Shown piece after piece: positions 35,913 to 45,807 of a DNA stretch of 64,000 bases. The position numbers and the translations under genes were made by a program. Position 1 is the stretch's first letter, and the number at the start of each line of letters is the position of its first letter. The DNA lies in assembly GCF_013912375.1 (NCBI RefSeq), contig NZ_JACETV010000001.1, forward strand, positions 1,488,001-1,552,000, read 5' to 3'. Under the pieces are notes generated by a model. The model had not been told where the DNA came from, made no database searches, and saw only the letters and a list, made by a program, of their open reading frames with translations. Source of the DNA: Emticicia sp. BO119. Its GTDB lineage: Bacteria > Bacteroidota > Bacteroidia > Cytophagales > Spirosomataceae.

Positions 35913-38300
35913 CTAATCAGTTTTTAATGATTTCACAGGATTCATTGATGCTGCTTTGATGGATTGATGGCTGACTGTGATTAAGGTTATTAATAATGTA
36001 CCAAAGCCTGCTGCAACAAAAACCCACCAGGAAATTTCGATTCTATAGTTATATTTCTGCACCCAATTATTCATAAAATAGTAAGCAATTGGGGTTGAAA
36101 TGATAAATGAGAGGAATATCAGAATCATAAAATCTTTTGATAATAGACCCCATAAATCCAGAATAGTTGCACCTAATATTTTTCTGATGCCAATTTCTTT
36201 GGTGCGTTGCTCGGCCATAAAAGAAGCTAAGCCAAAAAGCCCAAGGCATGAAATAAAAATAGCAAAGATGGTGAAGAAAAATGCTAATCGCCCTATACGT
36301 TCTTCATTGGCAAATTTCTGATTATAGGCCAAATCGGCAAATTCATATTCAAATGGAACTGATGGAACAAGTTTTTTAAATACTGCTTCAATTTTAGGTA
36401 AAGCCTCAGCTGCAGCAATTGCAGGATTCAATCTCAAATTGATGAAATAGTGATATTTTTCAAGAGTGAAAATAGTGGGGATGGTAGCTTCATAAGGTGA
36501 GCTTGTTATCATGTCTTTGGTTACTCCGATAATTGTAAAGAATTTATTTCTTCTCTTCCATTCAACTAATTGCCCTATAGGATTTTCTAATCCCATATAT
36601 TTAACCGCAGCTTCATTAATGATGATACCAGACGAATCACTGTTAAAATCTCTTGAAAAATCCCTTCCTTCTTTCATTTGCCAGCCGATGGTTTTACCAT
36701 ACTCCGGGGTAATACATAAAGTACTGAATTGTTCTTGCATTGATGGATTCTTGCCTTTCCACGAAAATCCACCTACACTTGACCTGTTTTCAGTTACTTT
36801 ATACTCAGATTCTGATATTTCTACCACTGCTCTGGTATTTTTCAGTTCAGTTCTTAGTAAATCGTATTTTCCTTTATAATCTTCCGTCTTTTTCTCAATT
36901 ACCAGAAGCCCGTTTGGAGTATAACCAACGGGTCTGTTCTTGGAGTAAATTATTTGCTGATAAATAACAATTGTATTCAGAATCAGTGTGATAGAAACAA
37001 TAAATTGAAAAACAACCAGAAATTTTCGAGGAGACGAAACAAAATTCCCGATATGCAAAGTGCCTTTTAAGACCTTAATTGTTTGGAAAGAAGAAAGATA
37101 AAAAGCAGGATAGCTTCCGGCAATAATACTCGTAAAACTAATAAACAAACTACAACCCAGCCAGAACCAAAGATTATTCCAGGGCATATATATTTGTTTG
37201 GTAGCAATAGTATTGAAGAATGGTAAAGCCATGCTTGCTAGTAACAGTGCTATTAAAAAAGCAAAAATTACGATTAGGAATGATTCACTGAAAAACTGAA
37301 TAATTAATTGGCTTCTTAATGAACCTATGGCTTTTCTGACACCCACTTCTTTTGCCCGTTTTTCACTACGAGCCGTACTCAGATTCATAAAATTGATGCA
37401 GGCCAACAATAAGATAAAAATGCCTATACTACCCACCAACCACACGAATCTCATCGGTCCTTTTTCTATTGTTCCGTTTTTAAAATCTGAATACAAATGC
37501 CATTTTTCCATAGGGTGCAAAAATACATTCGATTTGTATGCACCAGACTCATGTCTGCTTTGTGCATCTTTTACTCTTGTCGAAATAGTTTCAAAAGCAT
37601 TAGCGTCAATCTCTCCTTTTGTTTGAATCTGGGTGTAGATATTGACGAAGTTATTAGTCCAGCCTTGTTCCATTATCCATTCATTATGAGCAATGTATAA
37701 ATCGAAAGGGGCAAAAAACTTGGTTTCGGTCAGTTGGGTATTTAATGGTAAATCTTCATAAACACCTGTTACCTTCACATCCATTTTATTATTGATTTTT
37801 ACCAACCGATTGATTGGGTCTTTCTCACCAAAGAGGGACTTGGCTGTTGATTCAGCTAATAAGATTGAATGTGGGTCTTTTAAGCCATCCCACGAACCTT
37901 TCAACATTTTCAAAGAAAACATTTGAGGTGCTTGAGTTTCTGTAAACTGACCTTTTCTTGAAAGTTTTACCTCACCGCTTGCTAATACGTATTCTGCCAA
38001 AGGCAAGACAGCCACCAGGTTTTTGAATTGACTGCCGTAATTTGCTTTCAATTCATCACTTAAAACATAAGGTACATAATCGGTATTGAAGGTCTCACCA
38101 TTCAAGTTGATGCTACGCATCACTTTTGCAATGCTTTTATAGTTTTTATGATATTGATTAAAACTCAATTCATCATAAACCCATAAGCCAATTAGTATAG
38201 CCACAGCCATTCCGGTAGCCAACCCAAAAATATTAATGAAAGAATATCCTTTGTGTTTCAAAAGGTTTCGGAACGCGATTTTAAAGTAATTGCTTATCAT
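35913..38300 (-). CDS. Fused FtsX/MacB-type ABC permease, array copy 2
   Basis: A 795-aa paralogue with the same two-half layout. I set the start at 38300, where the protein begins MISNYFKIAFRNLLKHKGYS exactly as copy 1. The longer frame from 38339 adds 13 residues encoded by the spacer repeat, absent from all other copies. Coupling motifs are EKRAKEVGVRKAIGS and EQRTKEIGIRKILGAT, and the end is NPVKSLKTD. Its N-terminal ~40 residues and flanking spacer are nearly the same as those of copy 1, showing a recent duplication or conversion of this segment. Confidence 0.9.
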   Translation of the reverse strand: MISNYFKIAFRNLLKHKGYSFINIFGLATGMAVAILIGLWVYDELSFNQYHKNYKSIAKVMRSINLNGETFNTDYVPYVLSDELKANYGSQFKNLVAVLPLAEYVLASGEVKLSRKGQFTETQAPQMFSLKMLKGSWDGLKDPHSILLAESTAKSLFGEKDPINRLVKINNKMDVKVTGVYEDLPLNTQLTETKFFAPFDLYIAHNEWIMEQGWTNNFVNIYTQIQTKGEIDANAFETISTRVKDAQSRHESGAYKSNVFLHPMEKWHLYSDFKNGTIEKGPMRFVWLVGSIGIFILLLACINFMNLSTARSEKRAKEVGVRKAIGSLRSQLIIQFFSESFLIVIFAFLIALLLASMALPFFNTIATKQIYMPWNNLWFWLGCSLFISFTSIIAGSYPAFYLSSFQTIKVLKGTLHIGNFVSSPRKFLVVFQFIVSITLILNTIVIYQQIIYSKNRPVGYTPNGLLVIEKKTEDYKGKYDLLRTELKNTRAVVEISESEYKVTENRSSVGGFSWKGKNPSMQEQFSTLCITPEYGKTIGWQMKEGRDFSRDFNSDSSGIIINEAAVKYMGLENPIGQLVEWKRRNKFFTIIGVTKDMITSSPYEATIPTIFTLEKYHYFINLRLNPAIAAAEALPKIEAVFKKLVPSVPFEYEFADLAYNQKFANEERIGRLAFFFTIFAIFISCLGLFGLASFMAEQRTKEIGIRKILGATILDLWGLLSKDFMILIFLSFIISTPIAYYFMNNWVQKYNYRIEISWWVFVAAGFGTLLITLITVSHQSIKAASMNPVKSLKTD

Positions 38301-38392
38301 GATTTTGTAATGGTTAATGGAAAATGGAGAAAGGAACAAGGTTAAGGTAGCAAGGTTTTTACTTTCTCCATTCTTCGTATTCTTTTCTATAT
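38301..38392 (-). repeat. 92-nt spacer, duplicate of 35821-35912
   Basis: It has the same length and near-identical sequence to the spacer between copies 1 and 2, including the ATGGAGAAAG/CTTTCTCCAT inverted repeat. The similarity continues across the stop codon into the 3' ends of copies 2 and 3. Confidence 0.75.
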
Positions 38393-40777
38393 CTAATCAG
38401 TTTTTAATGATTTCACAGGATTCATTAATGCTGCTTTGATGGATTGATAGCTTATGGTTAGAAAAGCGATGACAATAGCTAAAATTCCTGCAATGCAGGG
38501 CATCCACCATTCTATTTCAATGCGATAGGCGAAATCTTTTAGCCAGATATCCATTAAATACCAAACAAGAGGAATCGTGATGATGAATGAAATGAAAACT
38601 AACTTGATAAACGAACCTGAAAGTGTATAAACTATTTGCTGGATCGATGCGCCTAATATTTTACGGATTCCTATTTCTTTTATGCGTTGTCGGATAACAT
38701 AAGATGAAAGCCCAAACAACCCTAAACAAGCCAGAAGAATGGTAATTGCTGAGAAAACCGAGAAAACTTTTCCAATTCTTTTTTCTGCTTCATACATATT
38801 CTGAAAATCATCATCCAAAAAGTGATATTCTAATGGACGATGAGGAGCTACGATTTTCCATTTTTGGGCAATATGATTTAAAGTTTGCTGCATATCATTG
38901 GCATTTGATTTGATGAGCAACGTTCTTCCAAAGTTCGCTGGATAAAGTACCAATGGTTCAATGGTATTGTGTAAGGAAGCAAAATTAAAGTCTCTCAATA
39001 CACCTTTTACCTCTCCGGGACGCCAATCACCTAAAAATATCTTTTTACCTATAGCTTCCTGAGGTTTCCAACCCAATTGTCTGGCTGCAGATTCATTGAT
39101 AAGGAAATGGAAATATGGTTCTTTTTCACGAGAGGCATCAAGTAGATCCTGATGGTTTAGGTCTTCACCTGCAATCAATTTCAGTCCATTTACTTTTACA
39201 TATTCTTCATCTATTTTGTTCCCTCGGGTATTCATAGCTTTTTCAGCCGTCTGGTCTCCTCTGAACATCGTATGTCCCCCCGGAATACTTACAGGAGTAT
39301 AATTGGTCTGGCTTATATGAATTATATTAGGGTTCTCTTTCAACTCATTTTTCATGGCATCAATTTTCTCAACAATCTTGCTGTCAATCGCAGCAACAAT
39401 CACCTGTTCACGGTTATACCCCATATTTTTGTTTTGAATGAATTGCAGTTGACTATTAATAACAATGGTACAGGCAATCATAAATATGGAAATGAAAAAC
39501 TGGAATACGATGAGCCATTGCTTGAGACCACTACCCGTTGTTGTGTTTTTAAATGCCCCTTTTAATACTTTGATAGGTTTAAAATTAGATAAAACCAGCG
39601 CAGGATAACTTCCGGCCAGAAGTGAAATAATTAATAAAATGCTTAAAAGCGACAGAAGAATAACAGGAGAGCTTATTTCAGAAAAAGCCAGTGATTTATT
39701 GCTTAATTGATTGAAATAAGGCAAAGTAGCGCTAACTAAAGCAACACTAAGTAAACATGAAATAAAAGTTATGATTGAAGATTCACTAATAAATTGCCAG
39801 AAGAGTTGTCTTTTAACTGCCCCTACTACTTTGCGTATTCCTACTTCTTTCGAGCGTTCCACAGACTTGGCAGTGCTGAGATTGATAAAAGTAAAACAGG
39901 CTATCAGCAAAACTAATATAGCAACTCCACTCACCATATAAATATATTTGATGTCACTATTGGCTTCAAAACCACTATACGGCGAATAAAGATGTACGCT
40001 CGTTAAAGGTTCTAATTGATAATTAATATAAGTACCAATTTGTTTAGCCATTTCCTTAGCCATGAAAGGTTTGATTTTGGCTTGGAGGGTAGGTATAGAA
40101 GAGGCATCTTTTAATAGTAGATAAGTATAATCATTTGCATCGAAATAGGTTTCTTCCTGAGCTGGACCTAAGGAAGAAAGAGAAGCCACGAATGTATATT
40201 TTATTTGTGAGTTAGCGGGCGGGTCTACAGAAACTCCGGTTACCAGATAGGGTTCTCTGTCACTACTGATTAGCAATGTCTTGCCCACAGGGTCTGAATT
40301 ACCAAAGTATTTCTTTGCCATTGAGGCAGTAATTACTATTTGCTTCGGTTTGTCTAAAACCTGTCTGGCATTGCCTTGCAATAATTTAAAATCAAAAACG
40401 CTGAAAAAAGTAGAATCGGCAAAGACAAAGCCCTCTTCATTAAAGAGGTGTTCGCCATAATTAACTACTCTGTTTACATCCGCTATTCGCACCCCACTTT
40501 CTATTTCGGCAAAGTTTCTTTTAAACGAAGGTAATACTTTGGTGCTTGTAAAATTGCCTTTCGTCGGCTCGCTTTCACCAAAGCTATACTCCATAATTAC
40601 CCGCACAATGCGGTCTTTTTTGCTATGAAACTGGTCATAAGATAGCTCATGCCTGATGAACATAATCATCAATAGACACGAAGTGATACCCACTGTGAGA
40701 CCTCCCACGTTGATAAGAATAAAAGACGGATTCTTAACAATATTTCGCCATGCGATTTTAAAATAGTTTTTAAGCAT
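38393..40777 (-). CDS. Fused FtsX/MacB-type ABC permease, array copy 3
   Basis: A 794-aa permease of the same type but more diverged (start MLKNYFKIAWRNIVKNPS). The coupling motifs are VERSKEVGIRKVVGA and RQRIKEIGIRKILGAS, and the end is NPVKSLKTD. The periplasmic domains differ strongly from copies 1, 2 and 5, while its 3' end is nearly identical to copy 2, consistent with gene conversion at the ends. The spacer to copy 4 is 89 nt. Confidence 0.9.
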   Translation of the reverse strand: MLKNYFKIAWRNIVKNPSFILINVGGLTVGITSCLLMIMFIRHELSYDQFHSKKDRIVRVIMEYSFGESEPTKGNFTSTKVLPSFKRNFAEIESGVRIADVNRVVNYGEHLFNEEGFVFADSTFFSVFDFKLLQGNARQVLDKPKQIVITASMAKKYFGNSDPVGKTLLISSDREPYLVTGVSVDPPANSQIKYTFVASLSSLGPAQEETYFDANDYTYLLLKDASSIPTLQAKIKPFMAKEMAKQIGTYINYQLEPLTSVHLYSPYSGFEANSDIKYIYMVSGVAILVLLIACFTFINLSTAKSVERSKEVGIRKVVGAVKRQLFWQFISESSIITFISCLLSVALVSATLPYFNQLSNKSLAFSEISSPVILLSLLSILLIISLLAGSYPALVLSNFKPIKVLKGAFKNTTTGSGLKQWLIVFQFFISIFMIACTIVINSQLQFIQNKNMGYNREQVIVAAIDSKIVEKIDAMKNELKENPNIIHISQTNYTPVSIPGGHTMFRGDQTAEKAMNTRGNKIDEEYVKVNGLKLIAGEDLNHQDLLDASREKEPYFHFLINESAARQLGWKPQEAIGKKIFLGDWRPGEVKGVLRDFNFASLHNTIEPLVLYPANFGRTLLIKSNANDMQQTLNHIAQKWKIVAPHRPLEYHFLDDDFQNMYEAEKRIGKVFSVFSAITILLACLGLFGLSSYVIRQRIKEIGIRKILGASIQQIVYTLSGSFIKLVFISFIITIPLVWYLMDIWLKDFAYRIEIEWWMPCIAGILAIVIAFLTISYQSIKAALMNPVKSLKTD

Positions 40778-40866
40778 ACCCCTAACCCCTAAAGGGAGAT
40801 TTAAGTTAAAAGATATTTATAGTTGACCCCACAAATTTCCCATTATTGGCCAAGGGATGGGGCTCA

Positions 40867-43242
40867 TTACTCCGTTTTCAAACTTTTCACAGGATTCATT
40901 AAAGCTGCCTTTATACTTTGATAGCCAACGGTTATAAAAGCTATCAGTATGGACAGACCTCCGGCTGCTGCAAATATCCACCATTCAATATCAATCCGAT
41001 AGACAAAGCCTTGCAGCCATTGATTCATAAAATAATAGGCAATTGGACCAGCTATAACGATTCCGATTAAAACGAGTTTTAGGAAATCTTTGGATAATAA
41101 ACCAGTAATGCCAATAACTGATGCCCCTAAAACCTTTCTGATACCAATTTCTTTGGTTCTGCGCTCGGCAGTAAAAGTAGCAAGTCCAAACAGGCCAAGA
41201 CAACAAATAAAAATGGCTGTGAAGCTAAAAATACTTATCATTTCTAATGAACGTTTTTCCCTCCAGAATTTTGATTCAAGTTCATAATCTGCAAATTTGA
41301 TATTAAGAGTGGCTTCAGGATCAAACCTTTTAACTATTTTTTCAATGCGGCTTACAGCTTCGTTAACCGATAGATTTTCGGTTAATTTTAAAGTAATAAA
41401 TGGAGCATTGGCCAGTCTCATAAAGAAGATTGTTGGCTTGGCATTATCATAAGGAGAGTCAAAAATGATATCCTTGGCAATACCAACTATTGCATATCTG
41501 TTTCCGCTGAATTCGATATACTCATTCAATGGATTCTTAAAACCAATCAATTCGGCAGCTGATTTATTCAGAATTACACTCGCGGTATCTGTTTTGAATT
41601 TTCGATCAAAGTCTCTCCCTTGTGAAATTTTCCAGTTTACAGTTTTACCAAACTCAGGTGTTACTATTACTTCACCAAAGCTGTCTGAACTATTTTCAGG
41701 TTTTCCACGCCAACTGATTCCAGATTGATTGTGCCAGTTTTCTGCCAGTGGTGTATTCATTTCTGCCATTTCTTTAACTGCCCCTGAGGCTAATAACTGT
41801 TCACGCATAGCCCAGAAATGCCCTCTCAAACCCGGAGTGTTTTTCTGTATTTGTATCAGGCGGTTTTTATCGTAACCCATCGGGCGATTCATGCCATATT
41901 TGAGTTGTTGACTTATAACCAACATGGAAACAAGCATCATTACCGAAATAGTAAATTGAAAAACCACTAATGTTTTCCTTAACAAAACTTCTTTACCAGA
42001 GCCAATTCGTAAACCTTTTAATATTTTTATAGGATTGAAAGATGATAAATAGAGAGCAGGGTAAATACCTGCCAACAATGTAATAATTGCAAGAGCAGAG
42101 AAAAATTTCAATATAAAAGTTGTGTCTATAAGGTTAAATTCAATTTTTATTGCAGTCAATGTATTAAACCAGCCTGCAAATAATTGCACTAAAAATAAGC
42201 TTATAATACCTGCAATAAATACTAATAAGGCAACCTCTGCATAAATCATTTGTAGTATGCCTTTACGACTTGAGCCTATGGCCTTTCGTACGCCGATCTC
42301 CTTAGCTTTTATGCTAGCTCTGGCTGTAACCAAGTTTACAAAATTAATGATAGCCAACAAGAGAATCAGAATACCAATACCTGCAAAAATCAGTATATTA
42401 TTAAGACCTGAGCCTACCGCTTTGCCATTTTCAAAGGCTGGGTAAAGTCTCCATTTCGACATCGGATGAATAAATACTTCTGGTTGAGATTTATCATCTG
42501 TGTGTGGCAATAAAATCTTTGCAATGGTTTTTGAAACTACGTCAAAATCGGTATTGCGAGCTAATTTTATGTAAATCGGGAATGACTGTTCCTCCCATCT
42601 GGTCTTTGAGTTTCTTACCCATTCTTCCATATTGGCAAATGCTTCAAAATCAGCGTAGAAATCGACATTCCTGAAGGTTGAATTCAATGGGAAGTTTTTA
42701 TAAACCCCGACAACTTTCAAATTGGCCTTAGAACTCAAGTTGATTATTTTGCTGACCGGGTTTTCTGTTCCAAATAGGGCGGAGGCGGTTTTTTCACTTA
42801 TCAGAATAGAAGTTGGGTCTAGTGGAAAAGTCGGTGAGCCTTTAATTATTTGTAAGTCAAGAATTTTGTGTCCACCTTTCTCCATAAAATAACCCCTTTT
42901 TATGGCCGAGGCTTCTTTATATTTTAAGGATTGTTCACCCCCAAATGAAGATACCACCACTTCATCAAAATATTGTCCGTATTCATTTCGTAGTGTTGCA
43001 CCAAGCAGAATAGAGTTAGATTCTGTAGTGTTAACGCTTCCGTTATATATTAAGTTTTTCTGTATTAATCCTAATCGATCATAATTTTGATTATAGGTAT
43101 TAAACTCCAGTTCACTTATTACCCAGAAACTGATAATCAAAGCAGCGGCAAAGCCTACGCTCAATCCTGCTACATTAAGAATACTATAAAGTCTGTTTTT
43201 TAAAAGACTTCTGAGTGCGATTTTAAAATAGTTTTTAAGCAT
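40867..43242 (-). CDS. Fused FtsX/MacB-type ABC permease, array copy 4
   Basis: A 791-aa permease (start MLKNYFKIALRSLLKNRLYS) with two MacB/FtsX halves. The coupling motifs are SIKAKEIGVRKAIGSS and ERRTKEIGIRKVLGAS, and the end is NPVKSLKTE. The first periplasmic domain is distinct from those of its neighbours. It is separated from copy 5 by a 101-nt spacer that holds a long imperfect inverted repeat. No ATP-binding site motif is present in the protein. Confidence 0.9.
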   Translation of the reverse strand: MLKNYFKIALRSLLKNRLYSILNVAGLSVGFAAALIISFWVISELEFNTYNQNYDRLGLIQKNLIYNGSVNTTESNSILLGATLRNEYGQYFDEVVVSSFGGEQSLKYKEASAIKRGYFMEKGGHKILDLQIIKGSPTFPLDPTSILISEKTASALFGTENPVSKIINLSSKANLKVVGVYKNFPLNSTFRNVDFYADFEAFANMEEWVRNSKTRWEEQSFPIYIKLARNTDFDVVSKTIAKILLPHTDDKSQPEVFIHPMSKWRLYPAFENGKAVGSGLNNILIFAGIGILILLLAIINFVNLVTARASIKAKEIGVRKAIGSSRKGILQMIYAEVALLVFIAGIISLFLVQLFAGWFNTLTAIKIEFNLIDTTFILKFFSALAIITLLAGIYPALYLSSFNPIKILKGLRIGSGKEVLLRKTLVVFQFTISVMMLVSMLVISQQLKYGMNRPMGYDKNRLIQIQKNTPGLRGHFWAMREQLLASGAVKEMAEMNTPLAENWHNQSGISWRGKPENSSDSFGEVIVTPEFGKTVNWKISQGRDFDRKFKTDTASVILNKSAAELIGFKNPLNEYIEFSGNRYAIVGIAKDIIFDSPYDNAKPTIFFMRLANAPFITLKLTENLSVNEAVSRIEKIVKRFDPEATLNIKFADYELESKFWREKRSLEMISIFSFTAIFICCLGLFGLATFTAERRTKEIGIRKVLGASVIGITGLLSKDFLKLVLIGIVIAGPIAYYFMNQWLQGFVYRIDIEWWIFAAAGGLSILIAFITVGYQSIKAALMNPVKSLKTE

Positions 43243-43245
43243 ATA

Positions 43246-43341
43246 GGAAAGGGGTAAGGGAGAAAGCAGAAAGGGACAAGGAGATGAGTCTTAAAGAAAA
43301 AGATTTTTATTGCTTTTTCCTTTCTCCTTATTCCATTTTCC
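43246..43341 (-). repeat. Imperfect inverted repeat filling the copy 4/5 spacer
   Basis: Arms of about 29 nt (43246-43274 with 43312-43341) are purine-rich (GGAAA..GGAGAAAG type) and resemble the inverted repeat in the 92-nt spacers. It could be a REP-like element or a transcript-stabilising hairpin. Confidence 0.5.
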
Positions 43342-43343
43342 AA

Positions 43344-45725
43344 CTACTCCGTTTTTAATGACTTTACCGGATTCATTAGCGCAGCTTTGATAGCCTGAAA
43401 ACTTACAGTTAAGAGGGTTATTAATAAAGCTCCTAAACTGGCTGCTGCAAAAATCCACCACGAAATATCGGTTCGGTAAGTATATTTCTCAATCCATTGG
43501 CTCATGAAATAATAGGCTATAGGAGAGGCAATGAAAAGAGAAATCAGAACTAATACTATAAAGTCTTTAGATAATAACCGCCATAAATTAAACACTGAAG
43601 CCCCTAATACTTTTCTTACGCCAATTTCTTTTGTGCGTTGTTCAGCCACAAAAGAAGCTAAACCAAATAGACCTAAACAACTGATGAAAATTGCTAAGAT
43701 GGCAAAGAAGGTAGCTAACTTGCCGATACGTTCTTCGTTGGCAAATTTCTTGTTGTAATCCTCGTCAACAAATTGATATTCAAATGGTTGGGTAGGATTG
43801 TATTCCTTAAAGGTAGCTTCTAATCTATCAATGGCCTCTTTGGCACTTGACGCCGAATTTATTTTGGCAAGTACAACCGAACCTGCTTCACCTAAAGCGA
43901 AATAAACCACCGGTTTCACAGGTTCATACGGCGACTGGATGACTATATTTTTAGCTACGCCAATTACCTTATAAGGTCTGTCAAACCATTTGATTGTTTC
44001 GCCAACAGGATTTTGTAGTCCCATAAACTTTACTGCAGCCTCATTAAGTACTAATCCTGACGAATCAGATGCAAAATCTCTGGAAAAATTACGACCTTCT
44101 TTAAATTGCAAGCCTATAGTTTTGGCATAGTCATAAGATATACCACACATTGCAATATCAACAGGCATATTAGGATCTTTACCTCTCCAGTCAAATCCGC
44201 TCGAAGTGCCCCATACATTTGTGGTTGGACTACTACTTTCAGCCATTTCTATAATAGCACCCGATTCTACTAAATCGCGCTTTATTGCATCAAAATGCTT
44301 ATGAATCTCATTCGTGCCAATATAAAAAGAAACCAGACCGTTGGTTTCATAGCCTAAGGGGCGGTTTTTAGCAAACTGAATCTGTTTAAATATAACAATA
44401 GTTCCAATGATTAAAGTAACTGAAACAGAAAACTGCATTACTACCAATACCTTACGCGGGATAGAGGCAAAACGGCCTACGCTAAAAGTACCTTTTAAGA
44501 CTTTAATTGGCTGAAATGAAGATAAATAAAAGGCGGGATAGCTACCTGCAATAAAACCTGTCAGTACGCAGAATCCTAAACAAGCCAGCCAGAATGGTGT
44601 GCTTGTCCATAAAATATTCATTTTTTTGTCAGCAATTTCATTAAATGCCGGCAAGCTCAATTGCACAAATATCAAAGACAATGTAAATGATAGAATCACA
44701 ACTAATAAGGATTCACTAAAGAACTGTAAAATTAGCTGAACCCTGACAGAACCAATGGCTTTTCTGATACCTACTTCTTTGGCACGTTTTTCACTACGGG
44801 CGGTACTCAGATTCATGAAATTTATACAGGCCAATAGCAATACAAAAATGCTGATGATGCCAAATAGCCATACATATTGAATACGTCCACCAGTATTTAC
44901 TCCATTTTTATATTCAGAATACAAGTGCCAGCGACTCATAGGTAACAAAAAGAGTTCAGGCTTCTTTTTAGCCAAAGTCGGATTTACTTTCTTCAATTTA
45001 GCATCTCTTATTTTGAAAGAAACTTTGTCAATATCAGCATTATCATTCAATTGTGTATAAATCTCAAAGGCGTTGGGTCTCCAGGGGTCTGTCATGGATT
45101 TCAATCCGGCATTAGTATATAATAATTCCCAGGGAGCCATAAAGGCAACTTCACCAAAAGAGGTATTCTTAGGTAAATCTTCATAAACTGCCGTTACTTT
45201 TACATTCATATCATTATCAATTTTTATGATTTTGTCAATCGGGTCTGCCTCTCCGAAAAAGACTTTTGATAATGATTCTGATAAAATAACAGAATTTGGC
45301 TCATTGAGCCCATTTTTATTGCCTTTTATGATATTTAAGCTTAGCAAGTCAACAATGCCTGGTTCAAAGAAAGTCCCTGTTTTGTTAACAATGGTTTCAC
45401 CTTTCGTTAACGTATGAAAGCCGTTCTGAGATGAAAGGATAATGTGTTTGAAATCGGCTCCATAATTTTTACGGAGTTCTTCCGCTAATGGATAAGGGAC
45501 TTGCGTTTGAGTACTTACGCCACCATTATTTGTCAGGTTTTGCATTACCTGTGCAATACGGTTATAGTTTTTATGATATTTGTTAAATGACAATTCATCA
45601 TAAACCCATAACCCAATTAGTATGGCTACAGCCATTCCGGTTGCTAAACCAAGAATATTAATGGTTGAATAACCTTTATACTTCAAAAGGTTTCTTAATG
45701 CGATTTTGAAATAGTTTATTATCAT
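43344..45725 (-). CDS. Fused FtsX/MacB-type ABC permease, array copy 5
   Basis: A 793-aa permease closely related to copies 1 and 2 (start MIINYFKIALRNLLKYKGYS, shared INILGLATGMAVAILIGLWVYDE-like first TM). The coupling motifs EKRAKEVGIRKAIGS and EQRTKEIGVRKVLGAS match copy 1, and the end is NPVKSLKTE. It sits between the more diverged copies 4 and 6, so the related copies 1, 2 and 5 are not all adjacent. The array has therefore been rearranged or converted, not just extended at one end. Confidence 0.9.
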   Translation of the reverse strand: MIINYFKIALRNLLKYKGYSTINILGLATGMAVAILIGLWVYDELSFNKYHKNYNRIAQVMQNLTNNGGVSTQTQVPYPLAEELRKNYGADFKHIILSSQNGFHTLTKGETIVNKTGTFFEPGIVDLLSLNIIKGNKNGLNEPNSVILSESLSKVFFGEADPIDKIIKIDNDMNVKVTAVYEDLPKNTSFGEVAFMAPWELLYTNAGLKSMTDPWRPNAFEIYTQLNDNADIDKVSFKIRDAKLKKVNPTLAKKKPELFLLPMSRWHLYSEYKNGVNTGGRIQYVWLFGIISIFVLLLACINFMNLSTARSEKRAKEVGIRKAIGSVRVQLILQFFSESLLVVILSFTLSLIFVQLSLPAFNEIADKKMNILWTSTPFWLACLGFCVLTGFIAGSYPAFYLSSFQPIKVLKGTFSVGRFASIPRKVLVVMQFSVSVTLIIGTIVIFKQIQFAKNRPLGYETNGLVSFYIGTNEIHKHFDAIKRDLVESGAIIEMAESSSPTTNVWGTSSGFDWRGKDPNMPVDIAMCGISYDYAKTIGLQFKEGRNFSRDFASDSSGLVLNEAAVKFMGLQNPVGETIKWFDRPYKVIGVAKNIVIQSPYEPVKPVVYFALGEAGSVVLAKINSASSAKEAIDRLEATFKEYNPTQPFEYQFVDEDYNKKFANEERIGKLATFFAILAIFISCLGLFGLASFVAEQRTKEIGVRKVLGASVFNLWRLLSKDFIVLVLISLFIASPIAYYFMSQWIEKYTYRTDISWWIFAAASLGALLITLLTVSFQAIKAALMNPVKSLKTE

Positions 45726-45727
45726 AA

Positions 45728-45799
45728 AGCTCCTAACCCCTAAAGGGGGACTTGTTTTAAATTATAGATAGATTTTTCCTAAACTCCCCTTTTGGAGCT
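45728..45799 (-). repeat. Inverted repeat in the copy 5/6 spacer
   Basis: AGCTCC at 45728-45733 pairs with GGAGCT at 45794-45799. Just inside, TAAAGGGGGA (45741-45750) pairs in part with CTCCCCTTTT (45784-45793). A similar CCCCTAAAGGG core appears in the copy 3/4 spacer (about 40787-40797). Confidence 0.5.
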
Positions 45800-45807
45800 G
45801 AGCGTGA

